Both the position numbers and the translations under genes were made by a program. Of a stretch of DNA of 64,000 nt, positions 34,730 to 42,136 are shown piece after piece. The notes below the pieces were generated by a model. It searched no databases. It was not told the DNA's origin and worked only from the letters and a program-made list of their open reading frames with translations. The stretch is from an uncultured Roseovarius sp. (lineage in GTDB: Bacteria; Pseudomonadota; Alphaproteobacteria; Rhodobacterales; Rhodobacteraceae), in the NCBI GenBank assembly GCA_951812895.1, contig OX638333.1:1-64000 (forward strand), in the 5' to 3' direction. Positions within the stretch are counted from its first letter, which is position 1. Each line of letters starts with the position of its first letter.

Positions 34730-35040
34730 TAGGCCAACTCCAACCACATAAGTTTGTGTGTCGCCTCTCTCAGGTCCGTGTAAGCGCGTTTTTCGTCTCT
34801 GGTGTCGCCTCGGTCCTTAGCGTCTGCGTAGGCTTGCTGTGCGGCTTGTCTGGCGTATTTGAGGCGTGCGGGGGCCGTGCGGGCGTAATACTTGTTTGGG
34901 AAGCCACGTCGGGCCGCTGCTCGCGAGACAGACGCTATGGATACACCGATCTCACCAGCAATTTCCGAAAGGGGCTTTTCAGAGAACCAGTAAGCTTTAA
35001 ACTGGTCTGTCTCGTAAAACGCATTGCGAGGCTTAAGCAT
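34729..35040 (-). CDS. HTH protein, 103 aa
   Basis: KPLSEIAGEIGVSIASVSRAAARRG (about 23-47) is a helix-turn-helix; the second half is a basic, alanine-rich helix. Overlaps the methylase start. May be a small transcription regulator of the early leftward operon. Confidence 0.6.
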   Translation of the reverse strand: MLKPRNAFYETDQFKAYWFSEKPLSEIAGEIGVSIASVSRAAARRGFPNKYYARTAPARLKYARQAAQQAYADAKDRGDTRDEKRAYTDLREATHKLMWLELA

Positions 35041-35041
35041 G

Positions 35042-35215
35042 TCAGCCCTCCAGTTTGTGTGTGAAATTGAGTTGGCGGGCGCGGTTCAATAGTGCTGCAC
35101 GCTCGCCGTAGAATTCTTGACGGTGCTTGCCTAATGATCCCCACCAGCCTTGTAGTTCTTCGCGGGGAAGGCATCGAATGTGGGTTAGCTTTTGTTCGCG
35201 TTCTTCGGGGGTCAT
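35042..35215 (-). CDS. Small protein, 57 aa
   Basis: ATG at 35215 overlaps the cytosine methylase stop (ATGA). Translates MTPEEREQKLTHIRCLPREE, LQGWWGSLGKHRQEFYGERA and a helical end. No family recognised; coupling and codon pattern suggest a real gene. Confidence 0.6.
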   Translation of the reverse strand: MTPEEREQKLTHIRCLPREELQGWWGSLGKHRQEFYGERAALLNRARQLNFTHKLEG

Positions 35216-36198
35216 GCTGCCCTCTCTGCTTCGAGAATGGCGTGACCGATCATTTCAGGTATTTGGGGAACTACTGCGTTTCCACATCCTTTAAGTCTGT
35301 CCACCCTATCGGGAACCCCATGAGCCACTCGACCCACGTTGGGTTCAGTGAGCCAGATTCTCCCTGGGTGCTTATCCGCATCGCGTCTGGAAGAGAATTC
35401 ATCCACCCACGGCCAGCTTCGTTCTGTGCTTTGAGCGTTCGTGCTCCCCTGTGCATTGACGCTGTCGGTGTCGGCCACATTTGCGGATGCAATACTTGAG
35501 CCGGCAAGCCGCTTCGATCGTCTGGTGCTAAACGTCCCCGTTTCTGACTGTCGTTCGCTCGAGGTGTGTGCCAAAACCGATGCGCTTGAGCCAGGTTCAG
35601 TCCGAACCCGTTTCCCGTATGGTGCTTGCCCTTCCGGATCGTCTCGGCCTTCACTTCCGCTTGACGTTCTGCAATTTGTTCGGGTGTCCAGTTTTCGCGG
35701 CTGTAGAACGTCACCGGAGTGGGCAACAGTCCAACATCTGTCACGCCTGTGGTGCGCGCCAACGGCGCAAGCTGGAATAACAAACGTCCGGCAGGCGTAA
35801 CCTTGTCCCTCCAAGTCAGAAAGCACGTCATCGAGGCCCATGCTGATGTGCCCAGCAACGTTTTCTCCAATGACCCAAGAGGGCCTGAGTTCAGCCACGA
35901 GCCTATTAAATTCTGGCCAGAGGTGGCGGTCATCTTTCTCGCCGCGTCGCTTCCCGGCTGTGGAAAAGGGCTGGCATGGGTATCCTCCACAAATAAGGTC
36001 AACTGCTCCAACATCAGATCCTTTCAACTTGCGCACATCTTCAAAGCACCGAATTTCCGGCCAATGTTTTTTCAAAACCTTTCGGGGGAATTCTTCGATT
36101 TCGCAAAACGCTACGGTTTCAAAGCCCCCTGTGCGTTCAAGGCCAAGGCTGAAACCTCCAATTCCTGAGAATAAATCGAGAACCTTTAGCTTGGTCAC
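35212..36198 (-). CDS. DNA cytosine-5 methyltransferase
   Basis: 328 aa from a GTG at 36198 with GGGAGG upstream. VLDLFSGIGGFSLGLE (motif I), CGGYPCQPFSTAGKR (motif IV, catalytic Cys), GENVAGH (motif VI, ENV), AHHRRDRCW (motif VIII) and CGNAVVPQIPEMIG (motif X). The variable middle (about 175-285) is low complexity and Ser/Arg-rich. A second long open frame lies inside this gene. Confidence 0.85.
   Translation of the reverse strand: MTKLKVLDLFSGIGGFSLGLERTGGFETVAFCEIEEFPRKVLKKHWPEIRCFEDVRKLKGSDVGAVDLICGGYPCQPFSTAGKRRGEKDDRHLWPEFNRLVAELRPSWVIGENVAGHISMGLDDVLSDLEGQGYACRTFVIPACAVGAHHRRDRCWTVAHSGDVLQPRKLDTRTNCRTSSGSEGRDDPEGQAPYGKRVRTEPGSSASVLAHTSSERQSETGTFSTRRSKRLAGSSIASANVADTDSVNAQGSTNAQSTERSWPWVDEFSSRRDADKHPGRIWLTEPNVGRVAHGVPDRVDRLKGCGNAVVPQIPEMIGHAILEAERAA
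35271..36014 (-). CDS. Nested overlapping gene inside the cytosine methylase, 247 aa
   Basis: Entirely contained within the methylase in another frame. ATG at 36014 preceded by AAAGGA at 6-nt spacing. The translation is not shadow-like: LTLFVEDTHASPFPQPGSDA, LGSLEKTLLGTSAWASMTCF and the ending LNPTWVEWLMGFPIGWTDL resemble proteins I know beside or inside phage cytosine methylases. Its WVEWLMGFP segment and repeated PTP words (LLPTPVTF, MWPTPTAS) look conserved. Both frames therefore seem coding over 744 bp. Function unknown; possibly a recognition or regulatory partner. Confidence 0.6.
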   Translation of the reverse strand: MLEQLTLFVEDTHASPFPQPGSDAARKMTATSGQNLIGSWLNSGPLGSLEKTLLGTSAWASMTCFLTWRDKVTPAGRLLFQLAPLARTTGVTDVGLLPTPVTFYSRENWTPEQIAERQAEVKAETIRKGKHHTGNGFGLNLAQAHRFWHTPRANDSQKRGRLAPDDRSGLPAQVLHPQMWPTPTASMHRGARTLKAQNEAGRGWMNSLPDAMRISTQGESGSLNPTWVEWLMGFPIGWTDLKDVETQ

Positions 36199-36202
36199 AC
36201 CC

Positions 36203-36373
36203 CTACCTCCCGAAAAGACCGACGCCACAAAGGACGCCGGTGAGTTTCAGGGAGGGACAGAAATTTACCCACTCACCCAAGCCTCCCGCCTGAATGTGTG
36301 AGGACTCTCCTTTTGATGAGTTGACATGGTCTCGCTCATTTACCCCTGAGCGAATGGGGATTGCGGGTGTCAT
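36203..36373 (-). CDS. Small coupled ORF, 56 aa
   Basis: ATG at 36373 shares ATGA with the upstream stop and ends just before the methylase start. Translation includes SHIQAGGLGEWVNFCPSLKL and TGVLCGVGLFGR. A second ATG frame within it (MSETMSTHQKESPHTFRREA) is an alternative. Only moderately convincing. Confidence 0.4.
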   Translation of the reverse strand: MTPAIPIRSGVNERDHVNSSKGESSHIQAGGLGEWVNFCPSLKLTGVLCGVGLFGR

Positions 36374-36609
36374 CACTCACCCCCTTGTGCTGTGGGGTAG
36401 TCAAGTTCGATTAGGTATTGTTTGCCCTTGGCCGTTGCCCTGTAGGAAGGGCCGGGAGTGACAAGTCCGTTTGCTTTGAGAGTGCTGAGGCATTCAGAAA
36501 CGCATGCGCCCCATGTGAATCCGGGTACGTTTTGGCCCGCCGCAACACGCAGCGTCTCAATCTCGTACATATTGAGGATTGGTGTGCGTGCTTCGGGGTG
36601 GCGGCTCAT
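36373..36609 (-). CDS. Winged-helix-like small protein, 78 aa
   Basis: TPILNMYEIETLRVAAGQNV, then GFTWGACVSECLSTLKANGL and YRATAKGKQYL, read as a winged helix. Recurs in early regions of Rhodobacterales phages. Overlaps both neighbours. Function unknown. Confidence 0.6.
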   Translation of the reverse strand: MSRHPEARTPILNMYEIETLRVAAGQNVPGFTWGACVSECLSTLKANGLVTPGPSYRATAKGKQYLIELDYPTAQGGE

Positions 36610-36800
36610 AGGTGCGCTCCCTCTTGTGCTGCAGGGTGGGAGGGGTCTTGAATAAGATTGAAAGAGTTCCTAAATCCTCTAATTGAGGTGGAAGTCATTG
36701 TTTTTGCAATTTTTTGCAAATTTTGGAAACGCGAACGCCAATGGCTTTGAGAAGCCGAAAAAACGTGAACACAAACAGCTTTCCAAGCAGAACCAGCCAT
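36606..36800 (-). CDS. Small basic protein, 64 aa
   Basis: ATG at 36800 just after the previous stop. MAGSAWKAVCVHVFSASQSH and a basic middle. Translationally chained to both neighbours. No family recognised. Confidence 0.45.
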   Translation of the reverse strand: MAGSAWKAVCVHVFSASQSHWRSRFQNLQKIAKTMTSTSIRGFRNSFNLIQDPSHPAAQEGAHL

Positions 36801-36801
36801 T

Positions 36802-37176
36802 TCATCTATATCCCTCAATCCTGCGGGCAAACCGTTCGACACCGGCGAGATAAAGACCCACCGCTTTAACCGCCCATGAGGGCATGTCGCTTTCAAGCTG
36901 CATCCAGTTGATAATTGTGCGCGGGCTGACACCTAAAGCACGACTGCCCTTCTTGGCGATTTCGTCTTGTGTGCGCCCATCAAACGCCCTGCGAAGCTTC
37001 TCAGCATCTTCCCTTCGGGACTTGAGCCGAAAATCCACGTTCGATTTTGCAAGATTTTGCAAGCCTTTCCTCCTATATTCATCACGTGGTTTACGAGTTG
37101 AATGGTTTGGAGAAAGGGCGCGGGCCGGGGCTGGATAAGCTCCGGTCCTTGCGTGTGGGTCAGGAGCCATTGTCAT
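36802..37176 (-). CDS. HTH regulator of the leftward early operon, 124 aa
   Basis: ATG at 37176 overlaps the upstream stop. RRAFDGRTQDEIAKKGSRALGVSPRTIINWMQ (about 63-94) is a helix-turn-helix; the N-terminus is basic and disordered. Possibly a CII-like activator, judging from position after the Cro-like gene; sequence does not prove it. Confidence 0.6.
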   Translation of the reverse strand: MTMAPDPHARTGAYPAPARALSPNHSTRKPRDEYRRKGLQNLAKSNVDFRLKSRREDAEKLRRAFDGRTQDEIAKKGSRALGVSPRTIINWMQLESDMPSWAVKAVGLYLAGVERFARRIEGYR

Positions 37177-37385
37177 TGAAACGACCCTGCGTTTTCCGAT
37201 TTGGCCCCTTCGAGTGAGATGTAACTCAAAACCCTTTCACCAACAGCGAAGGTGCAACTTTGTCCGGCTTTGAGCCTCGAATAGAGTCGACTGTTCCCAA
37301 CGGCCCGGCCCGTTACCGTAGCTGGCGCGATGCCTCGCTCAGTAGCAAAGCTTTCGATTTTCTCTACAAGTTCGTCTTGGGTCAT
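37173..37385 (-). CDS. Cro-like small DNA-binding protein, 70 aa
   Basis: MTQDELVEKIESFATERGIA, then PATVTGRAVGNSRLYSRLKA, forms an HTH-like helix pair with a short C-terminus. Diverges from the repressor gene across two operator-like sites. The leftward operon starts here. Confidence 0.6.
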   Translation of the reverse strand: MTQDELVEKIESFATERGIAPATVTGRAVGNSRLYSRLKAGQSCTFAVGERVLSYISLEGAKSENAGSFQ

Positions 37386-37396
37386 GCACCTATTAG

Positions 37397-37432
37397 GGAC
37401 TTTTGTCCATATTTGTCAAGGGACTTTTGTCA
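37397..37432. promoter_or_regulatory. Operator pair in the divergent immunity promoter region
   Basis: GGACTTTTGTCC (37397-37408) and GGACTTTTGTCA (37421-37432), 24 bp apart. Minus-strand TTGACA words at 37433-37428 and 37419-37414 overlap or lie next to the sites, so repressor bound here would block the leftward promoter. Confidence 0.65.
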
Positions 37433-37452
37433 ACTTTCGCAAACCGAGCCAC

Positions 37453-37812
37453 ATGGGTAAAAATGTCCCCATGTCAAAATCGTTTCGCGAAGCCTATTTA
37501 GCCGCAAAAGCCGCCTCGGGGTTTTCCGCCGCAAAAATTGCGAAGGGCGCGGGCGTTTCTGAGGAACAGCTAAAAAAACTAGCGCAAAGGGAGACCGCTT
37601 CTACAAATGTAGATGATGCTGTGAAAATAGCGGTGTTCTTTGGAGTGATTGTCGAGGAATTCATTGACGGTCGGAAAGTGACAGCCCCCGGTCGAATAGC
37701 TGAGATTTCAACAAGGCTGTCACCTGAGGGCCGTGCGCTCTTAGAAAGAGTTGCAGAAGCTCAACTTGTCTCTGAGGAGAATCAATCTCAGAAATCTCCC
37801 TCAGCCGATTAA
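37453..37812 (+). CDS. Xre-family phage repressor, 119 aa
   Basis: ATG at 37453 (MGKNVPMSKSF); ATG at 37471 is an alternative. FREAYLAAKAASGFSAAKIAKGAGVSEEQLKKLAQRE is the HTH. NVDDAVKIAVFFGVIVEEFI is a dimerisation-like helix. No S24 peptidase domain, so induction would not be by RecA-stimulated self-cleavage. Best candidate for the lysogenic repressor acting on the four GGAC-N4-GTCC sites. Confidence 0.7.
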   Translation: MGKNVPMSKSFREAYLAAKAASGFSAAKIAKGAGVSEEQLKKLAQRETASTNVDDAVKIAVFFGVIVEEFIDGRKVTAPGRIAEISTRLSPEGRALLERVAEAQLVSEENQSQKSPSAD

Positions 37813-38183
37813 TTATTTCACTATCCGTCATTCATCATCCCCTCGAAAAATTCAGCAGTGCAGCCGCATTAAGCGGAATTTTTCGTGAGACAGCTCAAGG
37901 TAAGAAACCGAACAATTTTGGCCTCACATGGCATAAAAACCATATAGGAACATAACAAGAACATCAACACCGCTACATGTGGTAGAGGTTCGCGCTAACC
38001 CTTTGTTAACCACCTCCAACGGAGCCAAATGTGGTAGAATCACGTTCATATTGAGGCGACAGCATAAAAGGTAGTTTTAAAGCTTATACGCTCGCCTTTA
38101 AAGGAATCTACGCCCTAAGACTCTGCTTTAAAGCTAAATTTTGTTTGTGCGCTCACATTTTCGTGAGTGATTTGCAATAAAGT
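37813..38183. other. Non-coding early region with TTTAAAG repeats
   Basis: 371 bp without a gene. ATGTGGTAGA occurs twice (about 37976 and 38030). Three words TTTAAAGC, CTTTAAAGG and GCTTTAAAGCT lie at 38076-38083, 38096-38104 and 38125-38135, spaced 20-29 bp. Possible replication origin, activator sites or untranslated leader. Confidence 0.45.
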
Positions 38184-38234
38184 GGACATTAGTCCCTTTT
38201 TTATCTTGACGTGGACTATTGTCCCTTTTATATT
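38184..38234 (+). promoter_or_regulatory. Rightward early promoter with two operators
   Basis: TTGACG (38206-38211), 17-bp spacer, TATATT (38229-38234) is a strong sigma70 promoter. The operator GGACTATTGTCC (38213-38224) sits exactly in the spacer, and a second, GGACATTAGTCC (38184-38195), lies upstream. The sites match those at the divergent region. Confidence 0.75.
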
Positions 38235-38259
38235 ACTCCCAACACACGGGAGAAACACC

Positions 38260-38508
38260 ATGCACCTTGCGCCTCAGAAACTCCACGCAACCAGTGACCA
38301 AATCGCAGCGCTTTTGCGCCACGCCAGAAACACAAGCGAAGGCTCACACCCGACATTCGGAAACCACGTTGCTGACGTGCTTGATTGCCTCGTTGCTGTG
38401 ATCTGGAGCGATGACGAGGAAGACAAAGCCTCTGCCGCAGAAGACCTTGTGGACGCAGCAAGTGCCCTGCGTGACCGTGCTGATATCGAAATGCAGGAGG
38501 CCGCGTAA
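38260..38508 (+). CDS. First gene of rightward early operon, 82 aa
   Basis: ATG at 38260 with GGGAG upstream, 25 nt after the -10. HATSDQIAALLRHARNTSEG and an acidic helical C-terminus (DDEEDKASAAEDLVDAASAL). No family recognised. One-base overlap with the next ATG (TAATG). Confidence 0.6.
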   Translation: MHLAPQKLHATSDQIAALLRHARNTSEGSHPTFGNHVADVLDCLVAVIWSDDEEDKASAAEDLVDAASALRDRADIEMQEAA

Positions 38509-39236
38509 TGTCCAAGTTTGACGTTCTCAAAAGATTTACTGGCGAAGTTCTTTTCACGGCTGAGTTGGACTGTGACGACGATACACCAAGTTCCATAAGG
38601 CTAGGCCTTGCCGTTAAGTGGGGTGTTAAGAACAGAGCGAACCTCAACGGAGCGAACCTCGACGGAGCGAGCCTCTACAGAGCGAACCTCAACGGAGCGA
38701 ACCTCGACGGAGCGAACCTCAACGGAGCGAACCTCGACGGAGCGAACCTCAACGGAGCGAACCTCGACGGAGCGAACCTCAACGGAGCGAACCTCGACGG
38801 AGCGAACCTCAACGGAGCGAGCCTCTACAGAGCGAACCTCGACGGAGCGAGCCTCTACAGAGCGAACCTCAACGGAGCGAGCCTCTACAGAGCGAACCTC
38901 GACGGAGCGAGCCTCTACAGAGCGAACCTCAACGGAGCGAACCTCGACGGAGCGAGCCTCTACAGAGCGAGCCTCTACAGAGCGAGCGGAATCAACGAAT
39001 ACATCAAATGCATTCAGATAGATCAGTACCCGATCACCTACACCTCAGAGGTGATGCAGATCGGATGCCAAAGACATTTGATCGCGGAATGGCGTGGCTT
39101 TGACGATGAACGCATTGCGGGAATGGATGGCAAAAAAGCCCTGCGGTTCTGGCGCAAGTACAAAGATTGGATATTTCAAACGATTGATCTTTGCCCCGCG
39201 ACACCCACGAAAAAAAACGAAGCGGACGCAGCATGA
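38508..39236 (+). CDS. Pentapeptide-repeat protein, 242 aa
   Basis: Residues 44-158 are 23 perfect pentapeptides of only three kinds ([15 protein letters not shown]), flanked by a 43-residue N-terminal domain and an 84-residue C-terminal domain ([35 protein letters not shown]). Pentapeptide repeats fold as a right-handed beta helix that can mimic DNA and bind gyrase. Here the repeat is nearly pure at DNA level, so copy number should vary. Second gene of the early operon. Confidence 0.8.
   Translation: MSKFDVLKRFTGEVLFTAELDCDDDTPSSIRLGLAVKWGVKNRANLNGANLDGASLYRANLNGANLDGANLNGANLDGANLNGANLDGANLNGANLDGANLNGASLYRANLDGASLYRANLNGASLYRANLDGASLYRANLNGANLDGASLYRASLYRASGINEYIKCIQIDQYPITYTSEVMQIGCQRHLIAEWRGFDDERIAGMDGKKALRFWRKYKDWIFQTIDLCPATPTKKNEADAA
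38637..38981 (+). repeat. 23 tandem 15-bp units
   Basis: 345 bp of units GCGAACCTCAACGGA, GCGAACCTCGACGGA and GCGAGCCTCTACAGA without interruptions. Because 15 is a multiple of 3, all frames remain open, which explains the long spurious frames over it. Confidence 0.9.
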
Positions 39237-39502
39237 CCCCTCCCCTCCCCCCTCAAGTGTCGTCTGGTCCCTCTGATGGCACAAAGTCCTCGGCTGGTAA
39301 TTCTCCCCAGACTGGCCGGGGCACCTTCAACATGCCTCGCTACGCAAACTTGCGCGATGGTGATCTGGTCAAACGCAAATCAAACGGGTGTCAGAACATT
39401 GTCGGCACACTCGTGTTTGTCGTCACTCTTATTCTGCTTGGCTGCGCCATAGCTCAGGCAGCGGGGCCGCACCCTGATTGCATGGGAATACCGGCATGCT
39501 GA
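39233..39502 (+). CDS. Small membrane protein, 89 aa
   Basis: ATG at 39233 overlaps the previous stop (ATGA). A Pro/Ser-rich N-terminus is followed by one membrane segment (about residues 57-76, IVGTLVFVVTLILLGCAIAQ) and a short tail with two cysteines. Function unknown. Confidence 0.55.
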   Translation: MTPPLPPQVSSGPSDGTKSSAGNSPQTGRGTFNMPRYANLRDGDLVKRKSNGCQNIVGTLVFVVTLILLGCAIAQAAGPHPDCMGIPAC

Positions 39503-39807
39503 ACCGTTACGCCACCTCACTGAAACACAAGAAAAACGTGTCCCTGTTTGAGCGGATTTTAGACAGGTATTCATGGCTAGAACTACACCAGCCAAACCCC
39601 GAAAAAGCGCCATGGCACGAGCGGGCGATACTGACTGATGAATTCGGCGGAACAATCGTTTTGAACTTCTGGCCATGCTCTCTCACCGCACAGCGTGAAG
39701 GGTGCAAGTCAGTCAAGGGAGTGGATGAAATTCGCCTCATGATTTCTGAGGCAATAGACGATTGCCAAGCCGCAGAAGCCTTTGACGTTCTGGAGGCCGG
39801 CCAATGA
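39496..39807 (+). CDS. Hypothetical early protein, 103 aa
   Basis: ATG at 39496 inside the previous gene's end. FERILDRYSWLELHQPNPEK, beta segment TIVLNFWPCSL and helical end EIRLMISEAIDDCQAAEAFD. Not recognised. Confidence 0.55.
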   Translation: MLNRYATSLKHKKNVSLFERILDRYSWLELHQPNPEKAPWHERAILTDEFGGTIVLNFWPCSLTAQREGCKSVKGVDEIRLMISEAIDDCQAAEAFDVLEAGQ

Positions 39808-39884
39808 CCCACCCCCTATTCATAGCCCTACAAGGCACAATTCTGGCCTGCTTGTACGCAATCGCTCTTACGGGGGCTTGGTGA
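39804..39884 (+). CDS. Possible 26-aa membrane peptide
   Basis: ATG overlaps the previous stop (ATGA) and its own stop overlaps the next ATG (TGATG). MTHPLFIALQGTILACLYAI is a single membrane segment. Two-sided coupling makes it likely to be translated. Confidence 0.5.
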   Translation: MTHPLFIALQGTILACLYAIALTGAW

Positions 39885-40111
39885 TGAAACATAACCTACC
39901 TCAATTCTTCTCTGATTCCTATGAAATCGGTCAGAAGAAAGTAGCCCAAATCCACTTTGATCTTGCTTCGGAGCAAATGGCGGAAGCCGCGCCAGAGGCG
40001 TTTTCAACCGGATACGAAAACCCTGACTGGCGTGCCATGCGCCGCCGCCAGTTTCAACGGGGTTGGTCTGAATATCAAAGAGCTAAATCAATACTGGAGG
40101 CCCTCACATGA
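39884..40111 (+). CDS. Hypothetical early protein, 75 aa
   Basis: ATG at 39884. AAPEAFSTGYENPDWRAMRR, then RQFQRGWSEYQRAKSILEAL, is a helical basic C-terminus. Chained to neighbours by overlaps. Not recognised. Confidence 0.55.
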   Translation: MKHNLPQFFSDSYEIGQKKVAQIHFDLASEQMAEAAPEAFSTGYENPDWRAMRRRQFQRGWSEYQRAKSILEALT

Positions 40112-40605
40112 ATGTACGCGCTGACATACCACTCATTTCTAGAATCTCCGAAGAACTACGGGATATGCTGGGTGACGAATTTGATCCTGAGACCTTTTGG
40201 GATAGCCTTGATGGCGAAACCGATGCAGTAGACATTGCGGATCGGTTGATTTCTTCGATGCAGGATGATGCCACGCTTGCAGATGCGGCCAAGGAATATG
40301 CTGCTGAAATATCTAGCCGCGCAAAACGTATTTCAGAGCGCGCAGGCGCAAAGAAGAAAGCTCTACTGCAAATTCTGGATGCGACTGGCGAGAAAAAACT
40401 AGAGCGCCCACTTGCCACCATTAGCCGACGCGCTGGAAGTATATCGGTGAGCATCACAGAAGAATCTGTGATCCCCTCGCAGTTGATGAAAACAACCGTC
40501 TTCCCCGATAAATCGGAGATCAAAAAGCAATTGCAGGCAGGAGAGGTCGTTCCGGGCGCAGAACTGGTACGCGGTCCGGACACGGTTTCAGTGAGGGTTA
40601 AGTGA
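40108..40605 (+). CDS. Siphovirus Gp157-like protein
   Basis: 165 aa. LADAAKEYAAEISSRAKRIS, then ALLQILDATGEKKLERPLAT, ISRRAGSISVSITEESVIP and FPDKSEIKKQLQAGEVVPGA, match the Gp157 family found next to phage recombination genes. Function of the family is uncertain (phage resistance or recombination). Confidence 0.75.
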   Translation: MNVRADIPLISRISEELRDMLGDEFDPETFWDSLDGETDAVDIADRLISSMQDDATLADAAKEYAAEISSRAKRISERAGAKKKALLQILDATGEKKLERPLATISRRAGSISVSITEESVIPSQLMKTTVFPDKSEIKKQLQAGEVVPGAELVRGPDTVSVRVK

Positions 40606-41303
40606 TGCGCCTCCCTGATCTTGCTAAAGAATTCCCCCGTGACGCTATTCACTGGCGTGCGCAAACCCTCACCAGAGATGGTGATAAAGCCTTAGCCCTT
40701 GCCTATCTGGATGCACGGGACGTTATGGATCGGCTGGACGAAGTATGTGGTCCTGAAAATTGGCAGACCAAATATTTAGAGACCCCCACGGGGCGCGTCC
40801 TGTGTAACATCGGCATTAAGATTGGTGATGAGTGGGTATGGAAGTCTGACGGGGCTGGGGCCACCGATATAGAGGGCGAAAAGGGTGGGATCAGCGACAG
40901 CCTAAAGCGTGCGGCGGTGCTTTGGGGCATTGGCCGTTATCTCTACCGCCTAGATGCCGTTTGGGCACCTTGTGAAACATATCAAAAGGGTGATCGAAAA
41001 TACTTTTCCAAGTGGAGGGGTTCGCCTTGGGACCATGTGCGCAACGCGCCTCCGAAAGCCCGAGAGCCTGAAAAAGAGCAGCCCAGAAACCCCAAAGATA
41101 TCGCAGACTCGTTGATTGCCGTTATAGGAAAGCCAGAAAATCGCGACGAACTAAACCTCGCCGTAACGGGTGAAAAATTTGCCACGGCCTCGGCATGGCT
41201 GAAAGAAACCAACACCGCCGAAAGTGAGCGGGTAACAACCGCCTTAGATGCGCGCCGCAAAGAACTTGACCAGCCCACCCCCGAAGAACTGATGAGGGCA
41301 TAA
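40605..41303 (+). CDS. Rad52-like single-strand annealing protein
   Basis: 232 aa, ATG at 40605 overlapping the previous stop. IHWRAQTLTRDGDKALALAY, ARDVMDRLDEVCGPENWQTK, and ISDSLKRAAVLWGIGRYLYR are the Rad52/Rad22 core. The C-terminal part is variable and charged. Anneals complementary single strands in phage recombination. Confidence 0.8.
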   Translation: MRLPDLAKEFPRDAIHWRAQTLTRDGDKALALAYLDARDVMDRLDEVCGPENWQTKYLETPTGRVLCNIGIKIGDEWVWKSDGAGATDIEGEKGGISDSLKRAAVLWGIGRYLYRLDAVWAPCETYQKGDRKYFSKWRGSPWDHVRNAPPKAREPEKEQPRNPKDIADSLIAVIGKPENRDELNLAVTGEKFATASAWLKETNTAESERVTTALDARRKELDQPTPEELMRA

Positions 41304-41305
41304 AA

Positions 41306-41773
41306 GTGCCTGACCGCATTCTCAGAACACAACACGACATAGTTAGCTTCGCCACCTTCCTTGAAGGTTTAAAGCTTCCGTTGACCGTTGAATGGCAGGC
41401 AGGAAAGCACCGCAGCCAAGAGCAAAACCGCCTTCAATGGCTTTGGTCAAAAGAAGTGGCAGAACAACTTGGCGACCGCGATCAATCTGACGTGCAGGCA
41501 GAATTCAAGCTTGAAATCGGCATACCCATTTTGCGCGAAGAACCAACGTTCCGCGAAAAGTATGACCGCATTCTTCGCAATCATACCTATGAGGAAAAAA
41601 TCATTATCATGCGTGATTTTGATTTCCCCGTTACCCGTCTGATGAAAACACCCCAGATGGTGCGGTTCCTAGACACCATTCAGAACCGATATTTGGAGCG
41701 CGGCTTTCAATTGACCGATCCCGATCCCGACATGGCAAAGCACATGGATCGATACAGGGACAAAGCAGCATGA
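41306..41773 (+). CDS. NinB-like recombination protein
   Basis: 155 aa, GTG start at 41306 directly after the Rad52-like gene. VEWQAGKHRSQEQNRLQWLW, KEVAEQLGDRDQSDVQAEFK and LEIGIPILREEPTFREKYD follow the NinB family, which binds ssDNA and works with annealing proteins. Confidence 0.75.
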   Translation: MPDRILRTQHDIVSFATFLEGLKLPLTVEWQAGKHRSQEQNRLQWLWSKEVAEQLGDRDQSDVQAEFKLEIGIPILREEPTFREKYDRILRNHTYEEKIIIMRDFDFPVTRLMKTPQMVRFLDTIQNRYLERGFQLTDPDPDMAKHMDRYRDKAA

Positions 41774-42111
41774 CAGACCGCATGGAATTCCCTGTAAAGG
41801 TCCGTAAGGCCGCTTATGACCGCTCAGGTGGGATTTGTGAGTGCGGGTGCGGCGTGCCTTTTGGCAAAGAGCGTGTCGAGTATGACCATGACATACCGGC
41901 CTATCACGGCGGCAAGCCCACATTGGAAAACTGCCGCGCGCTTCGCTGGTCCTGCCACAAGGTGAAAACCGCTCAGGACATGCAGGCAATCAAGAAAACC
42001 CGCCGGATCATTAAAAAGCAACGCGGCCTGACAGCGCAGAAAGCCACGATACCCGGATCAAAGAATAGCCACTTCAAAAAGAAGCTGGACGGAACGGTGA
42101 TCAAGCGATGA
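41770..42111 (+). CDS. HNH endonuclease, 113 aa
   Basis: RSGGICECGCGVPFGKERVE, then YDHDIPAYHGGKPTLENCRA and SCHKVKTAQD, gives an HNH with zinc-binding cysteines; C-terminus basic. ATG overlaps the NinB stop. Could assist recombination or packaging. Confidence 0.75.
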   Translation: MTDRMEFPVKVRKAAYDRSGGICECGCGVPFGKERVEYDHDIPAYHGGKPTLENCRALRWSCHKVKTAQDMQAIKKTRRIIKKQRGLTAQKATIPGSKNSHFKKKLDGTVIKR

Positions 42112-42136
42112 CCCACCAAAAACTAGGAGCGAAAAC

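Noticed and set aside
38637..38981. CRISPR-like array
   Set aside because: Units are contiguous with no spacers and lie inside a coding frame; no cas genes.
38608..39021. Long [14 protein letters not shown] frame over the pentapeptide array
   Set aside because: A 15-bp repeat keeps every frame open; the frame has no ribosome site and no sequence outside the repeat.
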